A DNA stretch of 64,000 bases. Source: Candidatus Enterococcus myersii. Its GTDB lineage: Bacteria; Bacillota; Bacilli; Lactobacillales; Enterococcaceae. The notes beneath the pieces are model-generated. The model was not told the origin of the DNA and made no database searches. It worked only from the letters and a program-made list of their open reading frames with translations. Where the stretch lies: contig NZ_JAFLVT010000001.1 of assembly GCF_017316025.1 (NCBI RefSeq), positions 76,875-140,874 on the forward strand. The letters run 5' to 3'. Below, in pieces: positions 17,185-26,361 of the stretch (its first letter is position 1; every line of letters starts with the position of its first letter). The position numbers and the translations under genes are program-made.

Positions 17185-18690
17185 TTGGCAAAGAAATTAC
17201 CATTGGCATTAAGTTCAGATATTCGTGGAATTGCAGTAGCAACAACAGATTTTATAGCAAATTTGACACCAGTAGAAATGGCAGAAATTGCAGCAGGGCT
17301 GATTCAATTTTTACAAAATAAAGGCTTAGCGCAAAAATATAAGAGCGGAAAATTACGGGTAGGAATTGGACGAGATAGCCGGATTAGTGGTCCAGAGTTG
17401 AAAAAAGCTTTTGTTGCTGCTTTACAAAAGCAAGGAGTAAATGTGATTGATTTTGATCTTGCAACGACCCCAGCAATGTTTATGAGTACGCAATTTGCAC
17501 AATTTAACTGTGATGCGGGCATTATGCTGACTGCAAGTCACTTACCTTATTATTATAATGGTGTAAAAATCTTTACCAAAGCCGGCGGTGTAGAAGAAGA
17601 GGACATTCGCTACATCATGGCCCATCCTGAAATTCATGAAAATAATTTTGAAGGAACCTATCAAACTGCGGACTTGATTTCTATATATAGTGCTGATTTG
17701 GTTGCAAAAATAAAAGCTGCAACTAAAGACTTTGGTGAAAAACCATTAACAGGCTGGCATATTGTTGTGGATGCCGGCAATGGGGCAGGTGGCTTTTTTG
17801 CAGAAAAAGTCTTGCAAGTTCTAGGTGCCGATACAAATGGTTCGCAATTTTTAAACCCTGATGGGAATTTTCCCAACCATATCCCAAACCCGGATAATAA
17901 AGAAGCAATGGCCAGCATCAAAGCTGCTGTTTTAACACAAAAAGCTGATTTAGGAGTAATTTTTGATACGGATGTAGATCGAGCGGCTTTAGTAGGGCCA
18001 AATGGCGCTGTCTTAAATCGGAATAATCTAATTGCGGTATTAAGTAAAATTATTTTGACCCAACATCCTGGAGCGACAATTGTGACGAATTCTCCGACGA
18101 GTGACCACCTAAAAGATTTCATCGTTTTACAAGGAGGGCAACAGGTTCGCTACATTTCGGGATATAAAAATGTGATTAATAAAATGATTGCTTTAAATGC
18201 AGAGGGGATTGATACACAGTTAGCTATTGAAACGAGTGGACATGCCGCCTTTAAAGAAAACTACAATTTAGATGACGGTGCGTATGTTGTTGCTAAAATT
18301 TTGATGATGTTACCTCAATTAAAAGCACAAGGTCAAACAATCACCGATTTGATTGACCAGTTAAACCAACCAGCGGAAACTTTAGAAATTCGGCTAAAAA
18401 TTAATGAAAGCAATTTTAAAGTTTATGGTCAAGAAGTGATTGACGCGTTAAGAGCAGCCGATTTTGTCGGATTTAAAGAAGATGAGGAAAACGAAGAAGG
18501 GGTGCGCTTGACCCTGAGTGAACCTTATGGTGCAGGCTGGCTTTTATTACGACTAAGTTTGCATGAACCATTGTTGGTTTTACAAGTAGAAAACGATGAA
18601 GTGGGCATGATTGAAAAAGTTTTGCCGGTTTTACGTGAGTTTTTTGCTACATTTACTGAATTGGACTTGGCACCTTTTGACAAAAAATAA
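17185..18690 (+). CDS. Phosphomannomutase/phosphoglucomutase family protein
   Basis: Alpha-D-phosphohexomutase of 501 aa. The phosphoserine loop is LTASHLPYYYNGVK near residue 116 (TASHxP), the metal loop DTDVDRAA near 262, and the sugar-recognition loop AIETSGHAAFKE near 355, where GEMSGH is usual in many relatives and ETSGH in ManB-like ones. All three are intact, so it should be active on glucose- or mannose-phosphate. I start at TTG 17185 because AAAGGG lies 8 nt upstream; GTG 17176 overlaps that site. An extended -10 (TGTTATACT) lies near 17142-17151. It stands alone between gadB and a small membrane protein gene. Confidence 0.85.
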   Translation: MAKKLPLALSSDIRGIAVATTDFIANLTPVEMAEIAAGLIQFLQNKGLAQKYKSGKLRVGIGRDSRISGPELKKAFVAALQKQGVNVIDFDLATTPAMFMSTQFAQFNCDAGIMLTASHLPYYYNGVKIFTKAGGVEEEDIRYIMAHPEIHENNFEGTYQTADLISIYSADLVAKIKAATKDFGEKPLTGWHIVVDAGNGAGGFFAEKVLQVLGADTNGSQFLNPDGNFPNHIPNPDNKEAMASIKAAVLTQKADLGVIFDTDVDRAALVGPNGAVLNRNNLIAVLSKIILTQHPGATIVTNSPTSDHLKDFIVLQGGQQVRYISGYKNVINKMIALNAEGIDTQLAIETSGHAAFKENYNLDDGAYVVAKILMMLPQLKAQGQTITDLIDQLNQPAETLEIRLKINESNFKVYGQEVIDALRAADFVGFKEDEENEEGVRLTLSEPYGAGWLLLRLSLHEPLLVLQVENDEVGMIEKVLPVLREFFATFTELDLAPFDKK

Positions 18691-18774
18691 CTTCTGTCTG
18701 GATAACGCTTGCAAAATTTGTCAAACTTGGGTAAAACTAAAGATGAAAAGGTTTTAGTCAAAGGGGTAAGAAAA

Positions 18775-18978
18775 ATGATAGGTTGGGTTTTAGTTGGTGC
18801 AACAGTAATCACGTATGGGAGTAATTTTTTAGCATATCGTTATTTGAAAAATCGGCCCAGTGATTGGTTTGAAAAAATAGCGTTATACTTTGGCGTTAAT
18901 ATGAGTGTCTTATTTGCTGATGGAATATTTTTATTTATAGCCAAATTAGTGGAAGAGGGCATTTTATTAATTGAATAA
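18775..18978 (+). CDS. Small hypothetical membrane protein (67 aa)
   Basis: Starts at ATG 18775 with AAAGGGG at about 8 nt, a convincing ribosome binding site. Two hydrophobic segments (about residues 2-22 and 38-58) flank a basic loop (YRYLKNRPSDWFEK). I recognise no named family. A clear terminator at 18997-19035 follows, which supports a real gene. Confidence 0.6.
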   Translation: MIGWVLVGATVITYGSNFLAYRYLKNRPSDWFEKIALYFGVNMSVLFADGIFLFIAKLVEEGILLIE

Positions 18979-18996
18979 ATTATAATAGACATAATA

Positions 18997-19035
18997 AATG
19001 ACTGTGCCAATATTTTTGGCACAGTCATTTATTTT
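18997..19035 (+). terminator. Intrinsic terminator after the small membrane protein gene
   Basis: AATGACTGTGCCAA (18997-19010) pairs exactly with TTGGCACAGTCATT (19016-19029), followed by TATTTT. Confidence 0.9.
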
Positions 19036-19197
19036 AGCTAGACGGCGTTTTATAAGTAACTTCAATCGTGACCTTGTATCAGTCTAAATTAGCTAAGTTA
19101 TTTTTAAATCAGCAGTCAGAACTTGCGACAAAAACTAAAATGCGCTAACGTGATACTAGCGAGTATTTTAAACGAATGTGTCTGATAGGAGGATATC

Positions 19198-19872
19198 ATG
19201 GCAAAAATTATGGTAGTAGAAGACGAAGGAGTCATTCGTCAGTTAATTATGGAAGAGTTAAAAAAGTGGCAATTTGATGTCTTTGGCACCACCAATTTTG
19301 AAAATGTTTTTAGTGATTTTAGTGAAGAAGAACCACAATTGGTTTTATTAGATATTAATTTGCCAGTTTTTGATGGCTATTACTGGTGTCAAAAAATTCG
19401 TGAAGTTTCCAAGGTGCCGATTATTTTTATTTCGAGTCGCAATACGAATATGGATATGATTATGGCCATGAACATGGGGGCAGATGACTTTGTCACAAAA
19501 CCTTTTGAATTGGATGTCTTGGTCGCAAAAATTAATGCTTTGTTACGCCGTTCTTACAATTATTCCGAAGCAAATGCTGAAACGTTGGTCCACAATGGTT
19601 TAACGTTGAATGTGGACAACAGTACCATGATGATTCACGATGAAGTAATTGACTTGAGTAAAAATGAATACCGGCTGTTGTACATCTTAATGAAGAATAA
19701 TGGCAAAATTTTATCCCGTGAAAAATTGCTGCGGGCGTTGTGGGATGATGAACGTTATGTTGATGATAATACGTTAACCGTGAATATTAATCGCCTGCGT
19801 CGAAAAATTGAACAGGCTGGTGTGAAAGACTACATTGAAACTAAAGTAGGACAAGGTTATATTGTTCCGTAA
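19198..19872 (+). CDS. OmpR/PhoB-family response regulator (BceR/GraR-like)
   Basis: A 224-aa regulator. The receiver domain has the acidic pair EDE near residue 8, the phospho-acceptor Asp in LLDINLPVFDG near 52 and the conserved Lys in TKPFE near 100; the C-terminal half is a winged helix-turn-helix (SREKLLRALWDD...VNINRLRRKIE). The start ATG at 19198 follows GGAGG. It is paired with the histidine kinase 51 nt downstream. The closest functional class, judged by the partner, is the peptide-antibiotic-sensing Bce type. Confidence 0.9.
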   Translation: MAKIMVVEDEGVIRQLIMEELKKWQFDVFGTTNFENVFSDFSEEEPQLVLLDINLPVFDGYYWCQKIREVSKVPIIFISSRNTNMDMIMAMNMGADDFVTKPFELDVLVAKINALLRRSYNYSEANAETLVHNGLTLNVDNSTMMIHDEVIDLSKNEYRLLYILMKNNGKILSREKLLRALWDDERYVDDNTLTVNINRLRRKIEQAGVKDYIETKVGQGYIVP

Positions 19873-19923
19873 GTTATTTTTTCCCCGGTACAACAGGTCA
19901 GAATTTCAAATTTAGGAGCGAAC

Positions 19924-20949
19924 ATGAATTTTTTTAAATATTTAAAAGATCAATGGTTATTAGTTTTTGGTTGGGTCGGTTTTGTCTTTTTAACGGCATT
20001 TGTGATGTGGTTAACACCAGGATTTCAGATGAGTTGGCGCAATGTTGGCTATTTGGCCTTAATCGAAGGGGTATTTTTTGCGGTAATTCTAATTTATCAT
20101 TATTATTATAAGCGTCGCTGGTGGCAAAAATTACAGTCTGCTGAAGAAGAAAGTCCCATTCAAAATTATTTAACTGGGGCAAGAACTTATGAAGAACAAG
20201 TACAACAAGACTTCATTAACCAAATTATTCGGGAACATCAAGTCCATATGCAAAAAATAATAGCGGCCCAAGAAGAGCAAAAAGACTATATCGACTCTTG
20301 GGTTCATGAAATTAAAGTCCCATTAGCAGCTAGTCGTCTTTTGCTGCATGCAGTAGAATTTGATATTTCTGATGAAAAATATATGCAATTAGAAAATGAA
20401 TTAGGCAAAATTGATGGCTATGTTGAACAAGTTTTATACGTTGCTCGCTTGGATAATTTTTCAAAAGATTATTTAATTGAGGAAACGAAGTTAAAGAGTG
20501 TGATACAGCCAATTATGCGGAGCAATGCCAACTATTTTATTCAAAAGAAATTGCGGTATCAAGTTATTGGTGAAAATCACAGTGTGCTAACTGATGCGAA
20601 GTGGATTGGTTTTATTTTTCAACAGCTGTTAAGTAACGCGATTAAATATACGCCGGAAAATGGTGAAATTTTCATTTTGCTCGATAAATCTGATAAAGGG
20701 GTAACTTTGACAGTAAAAGACAGTGGAATTGGGATTCCCAAAGAAGATTTACGCCGTATTTTTGATAAAGGTTTTACTGGCCAAAACGGTCGCTTTTCTG
20801 AAATGCATGCAACAGGCTTAGGGCTTTATTTAGCGCAAAATTTAGCAAGTCAGTTGGGTGTAGAATTAACAGCGGAATCAACCGTAGGAGTTGGCACAGC
20901 CATGACATTGTTCTTTCCGTATGTCTCTTATTATCAAGAACAGCGCTAA
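19924..20949 (+). CDS. Sensor histidine kinase, short intramembrane-sensing type (BceS/GraS-like)
   Basis: A 341-aa kinase with two N-terminal membrane segments (about residues 14-31 and 40-58) separated by only a few residues, so there is no real extracellular sensor domain. The phospho-acceptor His is in SWVHEIKVPLAASR near residue 128; the N box (LLSNAIKYTPENG), G1 (DSGIGIP) and G2 (TGLGLYLAQ) are all present. Such kinases normally sense through a BceAB-type ABC transporter encoded next door, but none is found here. A terminator closes the operon at 20949-20975. Confidence 0.9.
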   Translation: MNFFKYLKDQWLLVFGWVGFVFLTAFVMWLTPGFQMSWRNVGYLALIEGVFFAVILIYHYYYKRRWWQKLQSAEEESPIQNYLTGARTYEEQVQQDFINQIIREHQVHMQKIIAAQEEQKDYIDSWVHEIKVPLAASRLLLHAVEFDISDEKYMQLENELGKIDGYVEQVLYVARLDNFSKDYLIEETKLKSVIQPIMRSNANYFIQKKLRYQVIGENHSVLTDAKWIGFIFQQLLSNAIKYTPENGEIFILLDKSDKGVTLTVKDSGIGIPKEDLRRIFDKGFTGQNGRFSEMHATGLGLYLAQNLASQLGVELTAESTVGVGTAMTLFFPYVSYYQEQR

Positions 20950-20975
20950 ACTCGTAGGAAACTGCGAGTTTTTTC
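20949..20975 (+). terminator. Intrinsic terminator of the two-component operon
   Basis: AACTCGTAG pairs with CTGCGAGTT (one G-T pair) around GAAA, followed by TTTTTCTT; the stem begins inside the kinase stop-codon region. Confidence 0.8.
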
Positions 20976-21005
20976 TTGTTTGCAAAACGTTTTCACTGCT
21001 ACACT
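20976..21005 (+). promoter_or_regulatory. Promoter overlapped by a cre-like site, upstream of the sugar permease
   Basis: TTGTTT (20976-20981), an 18-nt spacer and an extended -10, TGCTACACT, with TACACT at 21000-21005. Inside the spacer, 20982-20995 reads TGAAAACGTTTTGC on the minus strand, 12 of 14 positions of a catabolite-responsive element. CcpA binding here would block the promoter, so catabolite repression is inferred. Confidence 0.55.
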
Positions 21006-21048
21006 GATTGGGTGTCTTTTTAGATTATATAGATTGAGGAGAATGTCA

Positions 21049-21924
21049 ATGGCTTTATTAGTAGCTTTAGTACCAATGTTTGCTTGGGGCAGCATTGGAT
21101 TAGTAAGTGGGAAATTAGGTGGCGATGCCAATCAACAAACCCTTGGAATGACGATGGGAGCGTTTATTTTTTCACTGGGAATCTTTTTTGTTATGCGACC
21201 AAGCATTGATATGTTAACAATTATGATTGGTTTTATTTCAGGCTTGTTTTGGTTTGTGGGACAAAATGGCCAGTTTCATGCCATGAAGGCCATGGGCGTT
21301 TCAGTTGGCTTACCACTTTCAACAGGGATGCAATTGATGCTAAATACAATTGCTGGGGCTATTTTCTTTCATGAATGGCGTCATGGGCGAGATTTTATTT
21401 TAGGATTTTTAGCTTTGGCATTATTAGTAGCGGGAGCTTACTTAACTTCCCGTAAAGATCCCAATGGTAAAAGTAAACCAGAAGCCGGTATGAAAATGTA
21501 TGATTTTGGCAAAGGGTTTCGTTTCTTGTTTATTTCGACAATTGGCTATGGTCTTTATACGATTATCATTACTTGGGCTGGACTTGATCCTTTAGCAATT
21601 ATTTTACCTCAAAGTATTGGGATGTTAACTGGTGCGTTATGTTTTTCAGCGCGAAAAGTTGCCTTTGATAAATATGTCTGGCGCAATATTACTTCGGGCC
21701 TTTTGTGGGGGATCGGAAATATTTGTATGCTGTTATCCATTCAAACCGTTGGCCTGGCGGTCGGATTTTCGTTATCACAAATGGGTATTATTATTTCGAC
21801 TTTGGGTGGAATTTTCTTATTAGGTGAACACAAGACGAAAAAAGAAATGTTTTATGTCATTATCGGTTGCCTTCTTGTTATTTTTGGTGGTATTCTTTTA
21901 GGATATATGAAGGCTTTATCTTAA
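21049..21924 (+). CDS. GRP-family sugar uptake protein (GlcU/RbsU-like)
   Basis: A 291-aa membrane protein of the glucose/ribose porter family, with about ten hydrophobic segments and the family's typical N-terminus (ALVPMFAWGSIGLVSGKLGG). It probably imports glucose or ribose by proton symport, independent of the PTS. The start is ATG 21049 behind GAGGAGA; the frame extends upstream into non-coding DNA. The promoter carries a cre-like site. The sugar is not predictable from sequence alone. Confidence 0.82.
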   Translation: MALLVALVPMFAWGSIGLVSGKLGGDANQQTLGMTMGAFIFSLGIFFVMRPSIDMLTIMIGFISGLFWFVGQNGQFHAMKAMGVSVGLPLSTGMQLMLNTIAGAIFFHEWRHGRDFILGFLALALLVAGAYLTSRKDPNGKSKPEAGMKMYDFGKGFRFLFISTIGYGLYTIIITWAGLDPLAIILPQSIGMLTGALCFSARKVAFDKYVWRNITSGLLWGIGNICMLLSIQTVGLAVGFSLSQMGIIISTLGGIFLLGEHKTKKEMFYVIIGCLLVIFGGILLGYMKALS

Positions 21925-21968
21925 AAGTCGACTAAAAGAAATATCGTTAAATTATGAGGGGGAGCCCA

Positions 21969-23342
21969 ATGAATTTTCGCAAAAAAGAGATTGAAACAGG
22001 TTATGCTAATGACTTAAAGCGTAATTTGCAGCTAAAAGATTTAATTATGCTGGGAATTGGCGCTATTATCGGAACGGGGATTTTTGTGATTACGGGGGTG
22101 CCAGACGCCAATCATGCTGGTCCGGCATTAACGTTATCTTTTGTTTTAGCAGCGGTAGTAGTGGGTTTATCAGGACTTTGTTTTGCTGAATTTTCAGCGC
22201 GTATTCCTGTTATCGGCGGACCATATGCCTACATGTATGTTGTCTTTGGTGAATTTGCCGCTTGGTTTACAGGCTGGTTTTTAATTTGTGAGTTTTTATT
22301 AGCTGTTTCATCAGTCGCTTCTGGTTGGTCAGGTTATATGCAGGGATTTTTGGGTAGCTGGGGTATTCATTTACCCAAGGGGCTAACAGCTGGATATAAT
22401 GCTGCAAATGGCACATATATCGACTTGATTGCTGCATTGGTGATTGTTTTTATTACTTTTTGGGTGAGCCAAGAAGCCAAAAAAGCATTACGCTTAAACA
22501 ATGCGATGGTGTGGGTGAAATTTTTCATTATTATTTTATTTATTGCGGTTGGAATCTTTTATATTAAACCCAATAACTGGACACCGTTTATGCCGAATGG
22601 TGCCAGTAGTGTTTTTCGTGGATCATCTTTAGTTTTCTTTGCCTTTTTAGGGTTTGATTCAGTGGCAATGGCAGCAGAAGAAGTGAAAAATCCGCAAAAG
22701 GATGTACCAAAAGGAATTATCGGCTCTATTGGTATTGCAACTATTTTATATATTATTGTAACGTTGATTTCGACCGGGGTTGTTCCATTTGCTAAGTTAC
22801 AAGTATCTGATCCAATGGCGTTTGTGATGCGTTATGCCGGACACGGCTTTTTAGGTTCTGTAATTTCTGTGGGGGCCATTTTAACACTACTAACGGTAAC
22901 AATTTCAATGATGTATTCTTTAGCGCGTTTATTGTATGCCATAAGCAAAGATGGTCTTTTACCAAAGCAAATGCAAAAAATTGATCAAAAAACGCGTACA
23001 CCAAAAAATGCGACTTTTGTCGCGGGAGCCTTTGCATTATTCTTTGCCGCTGCTTTTCCGTTGCAGATTTTGGCGGAGTTGACGAACATTGCGGCCTTGG
23101 TTTACTTAATGATGGTTTCTGGTGGTATTTTGAAATTACGGAAAGAATTTGGTAAACCAGAAAAAGGCCAATTTGCAGTGCCCTTTGTACCCTTGTTGCC
23201 AATTTTATCGGTGCTGGCTTGTATCTTTTTAATTGCACAGTTTAGCGTGACCACGTATCTTGTTTTTGCTGTAACGTTAGTATTAGGTTTAGCAATTTAC
23301 TTTTTCTATGGGTATCGCAACAGTAAGATGAACAACGAATAA
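21969..23342 (+). CDS. APC-family amino acid permease (YfnA/CAT-like)
   Basis: A 457-aa permease with twelve predicted membrane segments. The first carries the APC motif LGIGAIIGTGIFVITG near residue 30, and GGPYAYMYVVFGEFAAW follows near 80. The whole most resembles the cationic or branched amino acid permeases of Bacillus and lactic acid bacteria (YfnA type). The substrate cannot be read from sequence. The start is ATG 21969, with GAGGGGGA as ribosome binding site. Only 44 nt separate it from the sugar permease stop, so they may be co-transcribed. A terminator follows at 23347-23398. Confidence 0.88.
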   Translation: MNFRKKEIETGYANDLKRNLQLKDLIMLGIGAIIGTGIFVITGVPDANHAGPALTLSFVLAAVVVGLSGLCFAEFSARIPVIGGPYAYMYVVFGEFAAWFTGWFLICEFLLAVSSVASGWSGYMQGFLGSWGIHLPKGLTAGYNAANGTYIDLIAALVIVFITFWVSQEAKKALRLNNAMVWVKFFIIILFIAVGIFYIKPNNWTPFMPNGASSVFRGSSLVFFAFLGFDSVAMAAEEVKNPQKDVPKGIIGSIGIATILYIIVTLISTGVVPFAKLQVSDPMAFVMRYAGHGFLGSVISVGAILTLLTVTISMMYSLARLLYAISKDGLLPKQMQKIDQKTRTPKNATFVAGAFALFFAAAFPLQILAELTNIAALVYLMMVSGGILKLRKEFGKPEKGQFAVPFVPLLPILSVLACIFLIAQFSVTTYLVFAVTLVLGLAIYFFYGYRNSKMNNE

Positions 23343-23346
23343 ATTG

Positions 23347-23398
23347 AAAAGGTGTCAAAAACTTCCAAATTAAGTAGGGAGTTTTTGACATCTTTTTT
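23347..23398. terminator. Terminator between convergent permease and ABC ATPase genes
   Basis: GGTGTCAAAAACT pairs with AGTTTTTGACATC (one G-T pair) and is followed by a T-run on the plus strand. Confidence 0.85.
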
Positions 23399-23415
23399 CA
23401 TTTTAGCTAGAAAAT

Positions 23416-24198
23416 TTATGATTTTGGATAAACGAGCAGGCGGTCTTGATTTAAGGTCGTAATTTGAATCGGCCGTTCATAAAAGTCATTTAAAACAGGC
23501 GCGGTGATTAAATCAGCGGGTGTTCCTTTGGCATAAATTTGACCATTGCGAATCATCAGGACTTGTGAAATAAATGGTAAAATTTCTTCGGTGTGGTGGG
23601 TGACAAATAAAATCGTTGGGGCATTTTTTTGTTGTTTTAGTTTGGTAATCTTTGCTAATAAGTCTTCTCTTGCAAATAGATCCAGACCATTACAAGGCTC
23701 ATCTAAAATTAAAAGCTCGGGGTCAGCCATGAGGGCGCGGGCAATTAAAACAACTTGTTTTTCTCCTTGGGATAAAATTTGATAAGGCTTTTGCAGCAGT
23801 TGGCCGCCTCCTAATGTGGTTAATAGGGCAGCTGCTTTTTCTTCATCTGCCAGATTGTGTTCTTGCCATAAGCCAATACTGGCAAATTTACCAGAGATGA
23901 CGATGGAAAGTGCAGTGTCACTTTGATACAATTTTGCCTCTACGACATTGCTGACCCAGCCGATCCGTTTTGTTAAATTAGGTATATTTGCTTTCCCAAA
24001 TTCAGATTCCAAAACAGTTAGTTTACCATTTGACGGCCAAATATTTCCGGCAATCATTTGCAATAATAATGTCTTACCAGCGCCATTTAAGCCTAAAATA
24101 GCCCAATCTTCGCCATTTTCAATTCTCCAGTTGATATTATTCAATAAAACTTTTTGTTTACGAATTAAATTGACTGCTTCAAAACTTAAAATTGTCAT
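23416..24198 (-). CDS. Stand-alone ABC transporter ATP-binding protein (YlmA/ModF-like)
   Basis: A 260-aa single ATPase domain. Walker A is GLNGAGKT near residue 38, the signature LSQGEKQ near 147 (Q for G in LSGGQ), Walker B LLILDEPCNG near 168 and the switch His in FVTHHTEE near 200. No permease or binding-protein gene is adjacent. Relatives with this isolated layout (YlmA in Bacillus) have no established substrate, and a link to molybdate (ModF) is by similarity only. The start ATG at 24198 follows GGTGGG. Confidence 0.82.
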   Translation of the reverse strand: MTILSFEAVNLIRKQKVLLNNINWRIENGEDWAILGLNGAGKTLLLQMIAGNIWPSNGKLTVLESEFGKANIPNLTKRIGWVSNVVEAKLYQSDTALSIVISGKFASIGLWQEHNLADEEKAAALLTTLGGGQLLQKPYQILSQGEKQVVLIARALMADPELLILDEPCNGLDLFAREDLLAKITKLKQQKNAPTILFVTHHTEEILPFISQVLMIRNGQIYAKGTPADLITAPVLNDFYERPIQITTLNQDRLLVYPKS

Positions 24199-24349
24199 GG
24201 TAAGCCCACCTTTTAATTAACAGAATTTTCCTACATTTTAATGATAGCAGAGGTAGCAACGTTTGGCTATCCTAAAAAAATATGCACAAGTAAAAGAAAA
24301 TACTGCAGTGCAGCTGTAGTTTGCAGAGGGTTTTAAGCTGTTATGTGAA

Positions 24350-24402
24350 ATAAAAAAGTACTAAAGAAGAAAGTCCGATTGACTTTTTTTCTTTAGCACT
24401 CA
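24350..24402 (-). terminator. Terminator of the xpaC-telA operon
   Basis: On the minus strand AGTGCTAAAGAA pairs with TTCTTTAGTACT (one mismatch), with an inner AGTC/GACT stem, and is followed by TTTTTTATTTC. Confidence 0.8.
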
Positions 24403-24418
24403 GGTAGCTTATCAAAAA

Positions 24419-25615
24419 TTATTTTTCGCTTTGGGTTAATTCCAAGAGGCGTTGTTTTAAATCAGCCTCCATATGGCCCAATTCCACTTCAGCGGCGCGG
24501 CGTTTTTCTTTACCTTCTCGTTGAATTTGTAAGGTTTGTTGGATAGTTTCGACTAAGTCGTTTTGAGTTTTTTGCAAGGTCTCAATATCCACAATGCCAC
24601 GTTCGTTTTCCTTAGCTGTTTCAATTGCAGAAACTTTTAACATTTCAGAGTTTTTCTTCAACAATTCATTGGTTGTTTCAGAAACTTGACGTTGTGCTGT
24701 TACAGCATCTTTTTGACGTAATAGGGTCAAGGCAATCACAACTTGGTTTTTCCACAATGGAATAGCTGTATTAACAGACGCTTGGATCTTTTCTGCTAAT
24801 GCTTGGTTGGTATTTTGAATTAAACGAATTTGCGGTGCTTGTTGGATCGTGATTTGACGCGCTAAACGCAAATCATGGGTTCGTTTATCCAAACGGTCTA
24901 AAAATTGATTGTAGTCATTGACGATTTGGACATCCATTTGATCACCGGATGCTTGTGCTTTGGCTACTGCTTCTGGGATAATTTTGGTTTGTAATTCTTC
25001 CATCTTTAATTCACCAGCGGCAATGTAAAGATTTAAGGCATCAAAATAATCTTTGTTTTTATGGTAAAGTTGCTCCAACATTAAGTTATCTTTTAATAAG
25101 CCATCTTTTTCTTTGTCCAATTTAACGGCAATTTTATCAATTTGGGCCCCGATTTTTTGATACTTGGCCGTAATTTCATAAATTGATTGTTTTACTTTGC
25201 CAAACATTCGTTTAAAAACATTGCCCTCCCCAGCTCTTAAATCGTCAGGATTGGCTTCGTTTAAACGATACATTAAATCTGTCAACGAATCGCCAACAGG
25301 ACCAATATCCGCTGCTTGCACATGATTTAACATGGATTGAGAAAACTCGCTTAATTTTTGTTGTGCTACTGCGCCGTAAGTAATAACGCCTTGTTGATCG
25401 CTAACATCGATTTTTGCAGCGAGCTCTTGTGCTTGTACTTTACGATCTTCTGGGAGTTTATCGACAAGCCGCTCTGCTTTTTGTTGGTCTTTCAAAACGT
25501 TAATTTCGTTTTGCTGTGTCTGTGTTAAAGAACCTACTGGTGTAGTAAAAGGATTGTTTAATAAATCGTCTAGTGTTTGATCGACGTTTTGTTGTGTTTC
25601 GGGTGTATCCGCCAT
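24419..25615 (-). CDS. TelA-family toxic anion resistance protein (YceH-like)
   Basis: A 398-aa soluble, largely helical, coiled-coil protein of the TelA family. The family was named for tellurite resistance, and homologues affect tolerance to cell-envelope antimicrobials. Typical stretches are the N-terminal regulatory part (residues 1-110), [16 protein letters not shown] near 138, and the long Gln/Lys-rich helices such as [15 protein letters not shown] near 320. I start at ATG 25615 (GGAGG at 7 nt) rather than ATG 25621, only 1 nt from it. It lies 89 nt after xpaC on the same strand, separated by two hairpins. Function in this organism is inferred. Confidence 0.88.
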   Translation of the reverse strand: MADTPETQQNVDQTLDDLLNNPFTTPVGSLTQTQQNEINVLKDQQKAERLVDKLPEDRKVQAQELAAKIDVSDQQGVITYGAVAQQKLSEFSQSMLNHVQAADIGPVGDSLTDLMYRLNEANPDDLRAGEGNVFKRMFGKVKQSIYEITAKYQKIGAQIDKIAVKLDKEKDGLLKDNLMLEQLYHKNKDYFDALNLYIAAGELKMEELQTKIIPEAVAKAQASGDQMDVQIVNDYNQFLDRLDKRTHDLRLARQITIQQAPQIRLIQNTNQALAEKIQASVNTAIPLWKNQVVIALTLLRQKDAVTAQRQVSETTNELLKKNSEMLKVSAIETAKENERGIVDIETLQKTQNDLVETIQQTLQIQREGKEKRRAAEVELGHMEADLKQRLLELTQSEK

Positions 25616-25660
25616 GTTCATTCCTCCAATATTAAGTCATTGACCTAAATAAGTGTTTAA

Positions 25661-25709
25661 TAAAAAATCTAGCTTGCGCTAGATTTTTTTCTGTAAGCGC
25701 CCGCTTACA
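25661..25709 (-). terminator. Two tandem hairpins between xpaC and telA
   Basis: TGTAAGCG-CC-CGCTTACA (25692-25709) overlaps the xpaC stop codon. Directly after it on the minus strand lies AAAAAATCTAGC-GCAA-GCTAGATTTTTT (25662-25689), which has the shape of a terminator. They would reduce read-through from xpaC into telA or stabilise the processed message. Confidence 0.65.
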
Positions 25710-26361
25710 AACTATTATCTCTTTTTAAGCTTTGTTTGGCAATGGAAAGCTCTACATCTAAATCCTCTAAATCATCAGCGACAAATTGTTGATAATCTTT
25801 TGCAATTAACGCCGCCATTTGATCGATAATTTGGGAGCTTTCTTCAATTTTTTCATATGTTTCTTTTGTTTTAATTTCATGACCATTGATTTCAATAAAT
25901 TTGTCCGTTAAATCAACCATGTTTGGCAAATGGGTGTATAAAAAGTGATTAGCAAAATGCAATTTTTGTGGGTCTTTCACCAACTCTTTAAACAACGCTT
26001 TTGATGCCCGTAAAGTATCATGCCGCAGGTCAATGGCTTTTAACTTGGCATTTTTATTAATATTTGTCTGTAATTGTAAAACTTGTTTTTTTGTTTGGTT
26101 CATTGTTTCTCGGAAAAATTCAATTTCTTTTTCTGTCATGCCACTTTCTAAGTAATGTGCTTCTTTTTCTTTGGTCATAATTGGCAATGCAGAAGGACTA
26201 CTACTGCGACGACGATTTTTCACGCCGTAAATAATCAAAGCTGCCCCACCTACGACAAGTACAAATGGGATAAGTTCATCTGAATTGCCGGATTTTAGTA
26301 AACCAAATAGTAGTAAACAAGCGATAATTACCAGTAAGAGCGTGCTGGTTTTCTTCTTCAT
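25705..26361 (-). CDS. XpaC-family protein (5-bromo-4-chloroindolyl phosphate hydrolysis family)
   Basis: A 218-aa protein with two adjacent N-terminal membrane segments (about residues 5-22 and 28-45) and a long charged, helical cytoplasmic part. XpaC proteins are usually encoded directly upstream of telA, as here, and the two are thought to work together; no enzymatic mechanism is established. The ATG at 26361 follows GGAGGG at about 7 nt. Confidence 0.8.
   Translation of the reverse strand: MKKKTSTLLLVIIACLLLFGLLKSGNSDELIPFVLVVGGAALIIYGVKNRRRSSSPSALPIMTKEKEAHYLESGMTEKEIEFFRETMNQTKKQVLQLQTNINKNAKLKAIDLRHDTLRASKALFKELVKDPQKLHFANHFLYTHLPNMVDLTDKFIEINGHEIKTKETYEKIEESSQIIDQMAALIAKDYQQFVADDLEDLDVELSIAKQSLKRDNSL

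Noticed and set aside
17055-17321. 88-codon frame between gadB and the phosphohexomutase
   Set aside because: It overlaps the phosphohexomutase start in another frame, and its composition looks like translated promoter DNA.
21969-23342. GadC antiporter belonging to gadB
   Set aside because: Its motifs fit general APC/YfnA permeases, it is 5 kb away behind other operons, and it lacks the long GadC C-terminal plug.
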